From: Abyssibius sp040880065
Lineage (GTDB): Bacteria; Pseudomonadota; Alphaproteobacteria; Rhodobacterales; Rhodobacteraceae
Reading direction: 5' to 3'
Assembly (NCBI GenBank): GCA_040880065.1
Contig: JBBDJE010000060.1
Span: 1 to 64,000 of the forward strand
Length of the DNA stretch: 64,000 bases
The notes beneath the pieces were generated by a model. It worked only from the letters and a program-made list of their open reading frames with translations. It did no database searches and was not told where the DNA came from. This document shows positions 8,007-16,007 of the stretch, one piece after another; position 1 is the first letter of the stretch, and every line of letters begins with the position of its first letter. Both the position numbers and the translations under genes were made by a program.

Positions 8007-8372
8007 ATGGCGCTCATCATCAAAAGCGAATGCATCGATGTGAAGGATGGCGCTTGCACCAAAGTCTGCCCCGTGGATTGCATTTATGAAGGTGGCCGGA
8101 TGTTTTACATCCATCCCATCGAATGCGTGGAATGCGGGCTGTGCGAGTCGATCTGCCCTGTCGATGCCATCCGCTACGATGACGAGGTCGAAGAAAAAGA
8201 CGCCGACTTTATCCGGATCAATCGCGAATATTTTGAGGATTCTGTCACCGGTCTGGGGGAAGCAGGCGGTTGGTGTGAAGCAACCACCACCAAGATCGAC
8301 CATCCGGCTGTCGCAGCCATGCCTTACAACGCTACCGCACTAGAAACGTATAAACCAAAGGGAATATCCTGA
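8007..8372 (+). CDS. 7Fe ferredoxin ([3Fe-4S][4Fe-4S], FdxA-like)
   Basis: 121 residues. By alignment in mind with Azotobacter FdI, C9, C17 and C50 would bind the 3Fe-4S cluster and C21, C40, C43 and C46 the 4Fe-4S cluster. The core reads ACTKVCPVDCIYEGG and ECVECGLCESICPVDAI. It starts 3 bp after the crotonase stop and is embedded between catabolic genes, so it is probably a dedicated electron carrier for an enzyme of this cluster, the flavoprotein at 4666 being the obvious partner in the window. The C-terminal tail is slightly longer than in housekeeping FdxA. Confidence 0.9.
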   Translation: MALIIKSECIDVKDGACTKVCPVDCIYEGGRMFYIHPIECVECGLCESICPVDAIRYDDEVEEKDADFIRINREYFEDSVTGLGEAGGWCEATTTKIDHPAVAAMPYNATALETYKPKGIS

Positions 8373-8373
8373 T

Positions 8374-9252
8374 ATGCATGGGGTGATAGCTGCCGTCCCG
8401 ACACCGCTGGACGCTGGCGGCAAATTTATGTCTGGCCTGTTCCTGTCGCATTGCCAGTGGGCACTCGATAACGGCTGTGACGGTTTGAATATTCTCGGCT
8501 CAACGGGCGAAGCAAATTCTTTTGACAGCACGACGCGCATTTCCATCATGCGCGCGGCTGCAAAGAACCTTGATACGTCGCGGCTTATGGTGGGCACGGG
8601 GACGCCTTCACTGGCAGAAACCGTTGCCCTGACCGTGGCCGCCGATGACCTGTTGTATCCTGCCGCTCTGGTGCTCCCGCCCTATTACTACAAGCCGCTC
8701 TCCGGGGAAGGTTTGTTCCGGTGGTATGAACAACTGCATGCCGCACTGGGCGATCGGCCAATCGCCGTCTATTTCTACAATTTCCCCCAGATGACGGGGC
8801 TGGAAATTCCGATACCTGTCATCCAACGGCTTCATGACAGGTGGCCCGAAAGGTTCGCCGGAATCAAGGATTCCTCCGGTGATCTGGGATATTGCCGTAA
8901 ACTGGCCGCTATGATGCCGAAGTTGAAGGTTTTTCCGAGTTCCGAGGTCTCATTGGCCGAAGCGCACAAATCTGGTTTTGCCGGATGCATTTCAGCAACG
9001 ACAAACCAGACAAGCGTGCTCTCGGCCAAGCTTTGGGCAGCCCGTAAATTGCCCGACCAAAGTCTAGCCGCGCGCATATCAGAGATTCGCGATGCCATCG
9101 CCGGACCTGCGCTGATCCCATCGGTCAAGTATCTCGTTGCTTGCAGGACGAACCACTCTGAATGGGAAAACCTGATGCCCCCCTTTATGAGCCTTTCGAG
9201 CGAACAAAAGGCAATTCTGGACCCGACAATCAAGCTGCTCTCACGTGGCTGA
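8374..9252 (+). CDS. DapA/NAL-superfamily lyase or dehydratase
   Basis: 292 residues, a TIM-barrel class I aldolase-type protein. The Schiff-base lysine is K165 in FAGIKDSSGD, the catalytic tyrosine is Y135 in VYFYNFP, and the pyruvate carboxylate motif is GSTGE at 42-46. Dihydrodipicolinate synthase has a diagnostic arginine in its VPSRTG motif; here the same place reads FPQMTG, so lysine biosynthesis is unlikely. Relatives that pair with a 2-oxoglutarate-semialdehyde dehydrogenase include ketodeoxyglucarate and ketodeoxyarabonate dehydratases and the pyrroline-hydroxycarboxylate deaminase of hydroxyproline breakdown. The next gene is such a dehydrogenase, so a product feeding into 2-oxoglutarate is a reasonable guess. 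Confidence 0.85.
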   Translation: MHGVIAAVPTPLDAGGKFMSGLFLSHCQWALDNGCDGLNILGSTGEANSFDSTTRISIMRAAAKNLDTSRLMVGTGTPSLAETVALTVAADDLLYPAALVLPPYYYKPLSGEGLFRWYEQLHAALGDRPIAVYFYNFPQMTGLEIPIPVIQRLHDRWPERFAGIKDSSGDLGYCRKLAAMMPKLKVFPSSEVSLAEAHKSGFAGCISATTNQTSVLSAKLWAARKLPDQSLAARISEIRDAIAGPALIPSVKYLVACRTNHSEWENLMPPFMSLSSEQKAILDPTIKLLSRG

Positions 9253-9282
9253 AATTCTCCGCTAAAACAGAAAGACTTTGAA

Positions 9283-10719
9283 ATGACAAAACATGACAGC
9301 CTCATCGGCGGCAAATGGGTGTGCTTGGGCGACTATCACGAAAACCGGAATCCCTCCGATGTAAGCGACGTGATCGGGCTCTATTCTTATGGCGATGCGA
9401 CGAGTATTGACGCTGCGGTTGACGCCGCCCGCGCTGCACAACCTGCTTGGCGCAATGTCACGCCACAAGCGCGCCATGATCTGCTGGAGGCCGTTGGCAA
9501 TACGCTTGCAAAGCGCAGTCAGGAAATTGGCAGGTTGCTGTCGCGAGAAGAAGGCAAAACCCTTGGCGAAGGTATCGGCGAGACAATGCGCGCTTCGCAG
9601 GTATTTAAGTTCTTTGCGGGGGAATGCCTGCGTCAGATAGGGGATATCCAGCCCTCGGTTCGTCCGGATATTGATGTTGAAACGACGCGCGAGCCCGTTG
9701 GGGTTGTCGGCCTGATCACGCCTTGGAACTTTCCGATCGCAATCCCGGCCTGGAAGATCGCACCGGCTTTGGCCTATGGAAACACCGTTATTCTCAAGCC
9801 CGCCGATCTGACCCCGGGCTGTGCACATATCATCGCCGAGATACTGGTCGAATGCGGCTGCCCTGCGGGCGTGTTCAACCTCGTCATGGGGCGCGGTTCT
9901 TCGGTTGGTGAAGCGCTGGTTACACATCCTGGTGTGGATGCGATATCTTTCACCGGGTCGGTTGGCACCGGGCATCATATCGCCGAGGTTTGTGGTAAAA
10001 TGCTGAAGAAAGTTCAGCTTGAAATGGGCGGCAAAAACCCGATGGTCGTTTTGAACGATGCCGATCTGTCAGTTGCCGTGCCTGCCTGTATCAATGGCAC
10101 CTTCTTTTCAACCGGCCAACGATGCACGGCGTCTTCTCGGTTGATTGTCGAGACCGGGATTCATGACGAATTTGTCGCTGAGATGACCAGAGTAATGGGC
10201 AAGCTGAAAATCGGCGACGCGCTCGATCCAGCCACCCAAATAGGGCCGGTCGTTGACCTCAAACAACTGGACTCAAATCTTGGCTATATTGAACTGGCAA
10301 AATCAGAAGCTTCGCAGGTCATAGGCGGCGAGCGACTGGACCTCGGAAAAGACGGGTTCTTTCAGCAACCCGCGCTCTTTCTTGGAACGGACAATGCCAT
10401 GCGTATCAATCGTGAAGAGATTTTTGGCCCTTGCGGGTCAGTCATCAGGGCGGATGATTTCGACCATGCCCTTTCAATCGCAAATGACACGGCGTTTGGA
10501 CTGACTGCGGGCATATGCACCAAAAGCCTGAAGTATGCGCGGGAATTCAAGCGTCAGGCCGAGGTCGGCATGGTGATGGTCAACCTGCCGACAGCCGGGG
10601 TCGATTATCATGTGGCGTTCGGCGGGCGCAAAGGGTCATCCTACGGGCCGCGCGAACAGGGGCGCTACGCGGCCGAATTCTACAGCACTGTCAAAACCAG
10701 CTATCAGTTCGCCGGGTAA
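9283..10719 (+). CDS. NAD(P)-dependent aldehyde dehydrogenase, 2-oxoglutarate-semialdehyde/succinate-semialdehyde type
   Basis: 478 residues. The catalytic cysteine is C281 in GQRCTASS, the general-base glutamate is E247 in QLEMGG, N149 is in TPWNF, and the cofactor lysine is K172 in LKPAD. FTGSVGTG matches the coenzyme loop. It follows the DapA-like gene by 30 bp. In several bacterial routes a DapA-family enzyme makes 2-oxoglutarate semialdehyde and an enzyme like this oxidises it to 2-oxoglutarate, so the pair may form the last steps. Assignment to a particular semialdehyde is inference from context. Confidence 0.9.
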   Translation: MTKHDSLIGGKWVCLGDYHENRNPSDVSDVIGLYSYGDATSIDAAVDAARAAQPAWRNVTPQARHDLLEAVGNTLAKRSQEIGRLLSREEGKTLGEGIGETMRASQVFKFFAGECLRQIGDIQPSVRPDIDVETTREPVGVVGLITPWNFPIAIPAWKIAPALAYGNTVILKPADLTPGCAHIIAEILVECGCPAGVFNLVMGRGSSVGEALVTHPGVDAISFTGSVGTGHHIAEVCGKMLKKVQLEMGGKNPMVVLNDADLSVAVPACINGTFFSTGQRCTASSRLIVETGIHDEFVAEMTRVMGKLKIGDALDPATQIGPVVDLKQLDSNLGYIELAKSEASQVIGGERLDLGKDGFFQQPALFLGTDNAMRINREEIFGPCGSVIRADDFDHALSIANDTAFGLTAGICTKSLKYAREFKRQAEVGMVMVNLPTAGVDYHVAFGGRKGSSYGPREQGRYAAEFYSTVKTSYQFAG

Positions 10720-10722
10720 ATC

Positions 10723-11208
10723 ATGACAGACATAAAAAAACAGGCGAAGTGGGACCGGCGGTTCATGGCGCTATGCGATCATATCTCGCAGTGGACGGAA
10801 GATCGTGAGTTCAAGGTCGGCGCGGTGTTTGTCGGGCCTGATCTCGAGATCAGGTCCACCGGCTACAATGGCTTTGCGCGCAGCGTTCGAAGCGATGTTG
10901 AAGAACGCTATGATCGCGCCAGCGGTGAGAAGTTCTTCTGGTTTGAGCATGGTGAACGCAACGCGATCTACAACGCCGCGCGCATCGGCATATCAACCAA
11001 TACGTGTACGCTTTATGTAAACCGCTTTCCCTGCGCTGATTGCGCGCGCGCAATCATTCAGGCCGGGATTTCGCGCATCGTATGCCCCGCCAAACCGCTG
11101 AATGATGGCGCGCTCGATCACAGTTTTGACGTGTCGCAAACCATGTTGTTTGAAGCCCATGTGGATGTCTCGTTATATTCCGTCGATCTAACGCAAGCAA
11201 ACGCGTAA
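10723..11208 (+). CDS. Zinc-dependent CMP/dCMP-deaminase-family protein
   Basis: 161 residues. The zinc site is complete: H76 and E78 in FEHGERNAIY and C104/C107 in PCADCARAI, so it should be an active hydrolytic deaminase. The fold resembles deoxycytidylate deaminase, but the operon context is catabolic. It starts 3 bp after the aldehyde dehydrogenase and is the last gene of the operon. A deaminase acting on an amino-substituted ring or on a side product of the substrate is likely; this is inference. A true nucleotide-salvage role cannot be excluded. Confidence 0.85.
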   Translation: MTDIKKQAKWDRRFMALCDHISQWTEDREFKVGAVFVGPDLEIRSTGYNGFARSVRSDVEERYDRASGEKFFWFEHGERNAIYNAARIGISTNTCTLYVNRFPCADCARAIIQAGISRIVCPAKPLNDGALDHSFDVSQTMLFEAHVDVSLYSVDLTQANA

Positions 11209-11457
11209 AGACCCCAGTGCGCGTTGAGCGCAGCAAGGTTGTGCGACCTCAAGCCTTCGCAACCCGATAGGTGTGGGGATTTTGGATACTTATTACCCTG
11301 TCTTTAAAGCACAGTTTCGCGAATTCTTTTGCCAGTAAAGTCGCTAAAACTGATCCAATTTCAATGCCATGTCGTAAAGATAATACAACCGGCCTCGTTG
11401 CGCTTTTCATGCTTTGGCCCTATATGCACGCTCGACTCATAGAAACTGGTAATTGCA
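11209..11457. other. Intergenic region before the RND efflux operon
   Basis: 249 bp with no gene I can support. A short TGCGC/GCGCA hairpin near 11217-11231 follows the deaminase gene but has no T-run, so it is at best a weak terminator. The A+T content rises from about 11270, which suits a promoter for the efflux operon. I could not fix a -10/-35 pair with confidence. Confidence 0.35.
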
Positions 11458-12708
11458 ATGCGCGCTTTGAAATCATACGGGGTTGCTGCCCTGCTCATTC
11501 TCATTCTTGGCGGCTGGCTGCTGACCGGCACGCTTGTGCGCGGCGGGCTCGGGCCCGAGGCTGGCGAAGTCACGGTTGTTGGCGCGATTGAAGGTGAGGA
11601 TGGCGGCCTGTTGACCGCTGCGGTTACCGCCAGCGGCCTAGCCGTTACGCCCCACCATCTGGAAGGTGCCGAAGACCCTGCGCTGAGCATTGCCGAGCGA
11701 AACGAACTTGCCAGCAACACTGACGGGCCGCCACGCTCGGTGCGCACGCAGGTTTACCAGCAAGGCCTGATGCCGCTGCGCGTGCAGTTGCGCGGCCATA
11801 CCGAAGCCAATGGTGTTGTGGATGCATCCGTGCGCACCAGTGACATCGTGCGCGAAGTGCATGTTGCCGCGGGCGACAGTGTTGAAGAGGGCGATCTTAT
11901 CTGCTCGCTTGACGGTGGCACGCGCAATGCGCGGGTGAACCAGGCATTGGCCACCGTCGCACAGGCCGAAGCCGCCCTGCAGCAAGCCACGAATGATTAC
12001 GAGATCAATGCCGCCTTGCGCGACAAGGGCCTCGTTTCGGAAAACAGCGCCGAAGCGCAGGCCGCGGCATTGCGCTCTGCCGAAGCAAACCTTGAAGCCG
12101 CACAAGTGGCCCTGCGCAATGCCGAAGTGGAGCGTGAAAACACCGAGGTGCGCGCGACTGTTTCCGGCATCATCCAGCGCCCCATCGCCAAACAGGGCGA
12201 TTTGCTGAATATGGGCCAAAGCTGTGCCAAAATCATCCAGCTTGACCCGATGTTGTTTATCGGCTCGGTGCCGCAGGTGCATATCGACCTTGCGCGCACA
12301 GGGCTGAGCGCCGAAATCCGCACAATCAACAATCAGCGCGCCACAGGCGCGGTGCGTTATGTTTCGGCCAGTGCCGACCCGATGACACGGACGTTCGAAA
12401 TTGAAATCGTGTTTGACAACCCCGAAGGCGCCATTCGTGACGGGCTGACCGCCGAGGCCACGGTCGAGCTTGGCAGTGTGCCCGCGCATCTTGTGCCGCA
12501 ATCCATTCTGACGCTGAACAGCGACGGTGTGCTTGGCATTCGCGGTGTGGTTGATGGCAAGGTCGTGTTCTACCCCACGCAAATCTTGCAAGACAGCCGC
12601 GACGGTGCATGGGTTTCGGGGCTGCCGCGCTCGGCGGTGCTTATTGTTATCGGTCAGGAATATGTTGTGGACGGTCAAGCCGTGACCGCAAGCGATGAGG
12701 GCCAGTAA
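11458..12708 (+). CDS. RND efflux periplasmic adaptor (membrane fusion protein)
   Basis: 416 residues with one N-terminal membrane anchor (about 8-28). Unusually, about 85 residues of low-complexity linker separate the anchor from the first lipoyl half (VVDASVRTSDIVREVHVAAGD, shortened here by context). An alpha-hairpin rich in Ala/Gln/Glu follows (NQALATVAQAEAALQQA), then the second lipoyl half (VRATVSGIIQRPIAKQGD) and the beta-barrel. It bridges the inner-membrane pump encoded next (11 bp downstream) with a TolC-like outer-membrane channel not present in the window. No regulator sits beside it. Exported compounds are unknown. Confidence 0.88.
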   Translation: MRALKSYGVAALLILILGGWLLTGTLVRGGLGPEAGEVTVVGAIEGEDGGLLTAAVTASGLAVTPHHLEGAEDPALSIAERNELASNTDGPPRSVRTQVYQQGLMPLRVQLRGHTEANGVVDASVRTSDIVREVHVAAGDSVEEGDLICSLDGGTRNARVNQALATVAQAEAALQQATNDYEINAALRDKGLVSENSAEAQAAALRSAEANLEAAQVALRNAEVERENTEVRATVSGIIQRPIAKQGDLLNMGQSCAKIIQLDPMLFIGSVPQVHIDLARTGLSAEIRTINNQRATGAVRYVSASADPMTRTFEIEIVFDNPEGAIRDGLTAEATVELGSVPAHLVPQSILTLNSDGVLGIRGVVDGKVVFYPTQILQDSRDGAWVSGLPRSAVLIVIGQEYVVDGQAVTASDEGQ

Positions 12709-12719
12709 GGGGCAGGACG

Positions 12720-15700
12720 ATGTTGAACTTTATCGCACGCATTCTGCGAATGCCCCGGGTGGTCATCACGCTGATGATCTTTGTGCTGATTGGTGGCTTC
12801 ACCTCCTATCAGTCCCTGCCCAAGGAAAGCTTTCCGGCAATCGACATTCCCTATTTCTATGTTTCGGTCAGCCAGAGCGGCATTTCGCCGGGCGATGCTG
12901 AACGCCTTCTGGTCAAGCCGATCGAAGACCGTCTGAACGGCATTGACGGGCTGGAAAACATTTCGACCACAACCACCACCGGCCATGCCTCCATTTTTCT
13001 GGAGTTCAATATCAATGCCGATAATGAAAAGGCATTGTCCGATATTCGCGCCAAGCTCGATGGTGTAGGCAACGAATTGCCATCCGATGCCGACGAGCCC
13101 AGCGTCAGCGAGATTTCCTTCACCGATATGCCGGTGATGTCGGTCTCGATTTATGGCGACGTGCCGGAAGCCACGCTTGTGCGTCAGGCGCGCGCGCTGC
13201 GCGACGTGCTGGAAAGCCTGCCCAATGTCCAGTCGGTTGACATTTCGGGCGCGCGTGACGAGGTGCTAGAGGTTCGCATCGACCAGTTGCGGCTTGAGGG
13301 CTACGGGCTGACCGCCGGGCAGATATTCGATGCGCTGGCGCGCAATAACACCATGGTTGCCGGCGGCACGCTGGATAGCGGCCAAGGCGCGTTCAACATT
13401 GAAATTCCCGGCCTGATCTCGACCGCAGAAGAGGTTTACAACCTGCCCCTGTTGACCGTCGGCGACCGCGTTGTCGTGTTTGGTGACGTTGCCACGGTAA
13501 CGCGCACCTTCAAGGATGCGACCGAATACGCCTATGTCAACGGCGCGCCGGCCATCACGCTGGCGGTGGTCAGGAAACTCGGCACCAACATCATGGATGT
13601 GTCGGGCGAAGTGCGCAGCGCGGTTGCGGACTTCACCGCAGACTGGCCGCGCGAGATTGGCCACAGTTTCCTGCTGGACCAGTCTATCAGCACGGAAAAC
13701 CTCTATCGCTCGCTTGAGGCCTCGGTGATGACCGCAGTGGTTCTGGTGCTGATCATGTGCGTCGCAACCCTTGGCGTGCGTCCGGCCATCATGATCGGCA
13801 TCTCCATCCCGGTATCATTCATGATCACTTTTCTGGTGCTGAACGCGATGGGCATAACCATCAACATGATGGTGATGTTCGGCCTTGTCATTGCTGTTGG
13901 CGTGCTGGTCGATGACCCGATCGTCGTGGTGGAATATGCCCAGCGAAAGCTCTCTGAAGGGGTGTCGCGCAAAAAGGCGTTTATTCTTGCTGTACGCAAG
14001 ATGTTCGTGCCGGTGGTTGCATCCACTGCCACCATGCTCGGGGCCTTTGTGCCGCTGCTGTTCTGGCCCGGTATCATCGGCAAGTTCATGTCCTATCTGC
14101 CGATTGTGGTGATCATCGTCATGGTCGCCTCGCTGGTGTCTGCGTTGATCTTCCTGCCGGTGATCGGTGCGATGATTGCCCGGAACGAAACGTCGGACAA
14201 GGAAAAGGAAAACGCCAGCATTGTCATGTATCCTGACAAGTTTGATGCCAGAAAGGTGCGCGGGCTGACAGGCGTTTACGTACGCATTATGGCGCGGCTG
14301 CTGCGCGCGCCGGGGCTGACAATGCTGGCCGGCTTTGGCATCGTGCTGTCCATCTTCATCTATTTCGCGCAAAACCCGACAGGCATTGAAGCCTTCCCCG
14401 AGACGGAGCCCGAATACGGCACTGTTTCGGTGGTGACACGGGGCAACTACTCACCCAACGAGATCCGCGATTTCCTGATCGAGGTGCAGGATGAAGTGCT
14501 GCGCGTGCCGGGCATTCAGGATGTGATTCTGTCATTTGGCAGCGGCAACGGGTCGCCACCCGATACGATCGGCACACTGGAATTGCAGTTACAGCCATGG
14601 CAAACGCGCTATCCAGCCGAGACGATTTTTGCGGAAATTCGCGCCAGAACCGCTAGTATTTCCGGGCTGGAAATTCAGATTTCCCAGCAGGAAAGCGGCC
14701 CGCCCGCTGGCAAGGATATCAACCTGCGCGTTGAATCCACCCGCTATGCTGACCTTGTGCCCGCCGTCACTCAGTTGCGTGACTATATCGAAACCCGGAT
14801 TCCCGGCGCGCTGGATATCGAGGATGGCCGACCGGCCCCAGGCATTGACTGGCGGCTGACCTTTGATCGCGCCGAAGCCTCAAAATTCGGCATCGGGTTG
14901 CGCGACCTTGGCCCCTATATCAAGCTTGTCACCACCGGCGTTACCATCGGCAGCTTTCTGCCGGAAGGTGCGGCTGACGAACTGGACATCGTCGTGCGCC
15001 TTCCCCAAAGCGAGCGCAGTCTGGATGCGCTGGACAATATTCGCATTTCAACGGCACACGGGCTGGTGCCGGTATCAAACTTTCTGGTGCGCACGGTCGA
15101 GCCGGCAACAGGCACTATTTCGCGGCGTAACGGTATCTATTCGATGAATGTTGCCGCAAACCTGCCGCCAGATTTGGCCTCTGCCGAGCAGATAGATTTG
15201 ATCAAGGCATGGGAAGCTGCGCAGGACTGGCCCGAAACCGTGAACATCGTTTATGGCGGTGCGGCCGAACAAACCGACGATACCAACGCCTTTATCGTAC
15301 AGGCCTTTATCGGCGCGATGTTTCTGATCTTCTTCATTCTGCTGCTGGAATATAACAGTTTTTATCAGGTCTTCGTTACATTGACGACCGTGCTCATGTC
15401 CATCTCGGGCGTGCTGCTCGGGATGCTGCTCACCGGCATGGCGTTTTCGGCCATCATGACAGGACTTGGCATTGTTGCGCTGACCGGAATTGTCGTGAAG
15501 AACGGAATCGTGCTGCTGGATACCTATAACCACTATAATCGCACCGAAAAGGTCGAGCCCGTCAAGGCGATGCTTATTACGGTGGCGCAGCGCATCCGCC
15601 CGGTGCTGCTTACAGCATCGGTAACGGCGCTTGGCGTCATTCCCATGGCCCTGAATATCGAGTTTGACTTCATTCGCCGCGAAATTGTTGTTGGCGGGCT

Positions 15701-15941
15701 GGCGGGGATCTTCTTTGTCCAGCTTGCGGCCGCTCTGGTATCGGGGCTGCTGTTTGCAACTTTTCTGACACTGGTCATGGTGCCGGTGATGATCGCCGCG
15801 CCTTCGGTGTTCAAGGGGCGGATCAAACGGGTTTGGGGCTGGTTGCGCGGCACCAAAAAGCCGGAGCCTAGCGAAGCTGCCCCGAAAAAGCCAATCCGCG
15901 AACCCTTGCCAATAGATGGCGAGTTTATTCAGGCCGAATAG
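12720..15941 (+). CDS. RND-family efflux pump, inner-membrane subunit (AcrB/HAE1 type)
   Basis: 1073 residues, full length for an RND pump. After the N-terminal helix the first large periplasmic loop begins (LPKESFPAIDIPYFYVSVS). The helix-4 proton-relay aspartates are D398 and D399 in GVLVDDPIVVVEYAQ. A second set of helices starts after about residue 535, as expected from the internal duplication. The C-terminus is a charged cytoplasmic tail rich in Lys, Pro and Glu. It uses the proton gradient to drive efflux through the adaptor encoded upstream. It ends 3 bp before a hairpin repeat that lies between this gene and the convergent gene at 16008. Confidence 0.93.
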   Translation: MLNFIARILRMPRVVITLMIFVLIGGFTSYQSLPKESFPAIDIPYFYVSVSQSGISPGDAERLLVKPIEDRLNGIDGLENISTTTTTGHASIFLEFNINADNEKALSDIRAKLDGVGNELPSDADEPSVSEISFTDMPVMSVSIYGDVPEATLVRQARALRDVLESLPNVQSVDISGARDEVLEVRIDQLRLEGYGLTAGQIFDALARNNTMVAGGTLDSGQGAFNIEIPGLISTAEEVYNLPLLTVGDRVVVFGDVATVTRTFKDATEYAYVNGAPAITLAVVRKLGTNIMDVSGEVRSAVADFTADWPREIGHSFLLDQSISTENLYRSLEASVMTAVVLVLIMCVATLGVRPAIMIGISIPVSFMITFLVLNAMGITINMMVMFGLVIAVGVLVDDPIVVVEYAQRKLSEGVSRKKAFILAVRKMFVPVVASTATMLGAFVPLLFWPGIIGKFMSYLPIVVIIVMVASLVSALIFLPVIGAMIARNETSDKEKENASIVMYPDKFDARKVRGLTGVYVRIMARLLRAPGLTMLAGFGIVLSIFIYFAQNPTGIEAFPETEPEYGTVSVVTRGNYSPNEIRDFLIEVQDEVLRVPGIQDVILSFGSGNGSPPDTIGTLELQLQPWQTRYPAETIFAEIRARTASISGLEIQISQQESGPPAGKDINLRVESTRYADLVPAVTQLRDYIETRIPGALDIEDGRPAPGIDWRLTFDRAEASKFGIGLRDLGPYIKLVTTGVTIGSFLPEGAADELDIVVRLPQSERSLDALDNIRISTAHGLVPVSNFLVRTVEPATGTISRRNGIYSMNVAANLPPDLASAEQIDLIKAWEAAQDWPETVNIVYGGAAEQTDDTNAFIVQAFIGAMFLIFFILLLEYNSFYQVFVTLTTVLMSISGVLLGMLLTGMAFSAIMTGLGIVALTGIVVKNGIVLLDTYNHYNRTEKVEPVKAMLITVAQRIRPVLLTASVTALGVIPMALNIEFDFIRREIVVGGLAGIFFVQLAAALVSGLLFATFLTLVMVPVMIAAPSVFKGRIKRVWGWLRGTKKPEPSEAAPKKPIREPLPIDGEFIQAE

Positions 15942-15943
15942 GT

Positions 15944-16003
15944 CTAAAGCATGTTGCAGCAAAAGTGGGAACCGGTTTTCTGCAGTTAAACATGCGTTAT
16001 CAA
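15944..16003 (-). repeat. Hairpin intergenic repeat, copy 1
   Basis: In the minus direction it reads GATAACGCATGTT, then TGCAGAAAACCGGTTCCCAC, then TTTTGCTGCAACATGC. The arms GCATGTT/AACATGC, TGCAG/CTGCA and AAAA/TTTT can pair around a CCGGTTCCCAC loop. Nearly the same sequence recurs at about 47581-47640 and 52992-53056. All three lie in convergent gene junctions, so a bidirectional terminator role is likely. Confidence 0.8.
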
Positions 16004-16007
16004 ACAC

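Noticed and set aside
8374..9252. Dihydrodipicolinate synthase (dapA)
   Set aside because: The conserved arginine of DHDPS is replaced and the gene sits in a catabolic operon.
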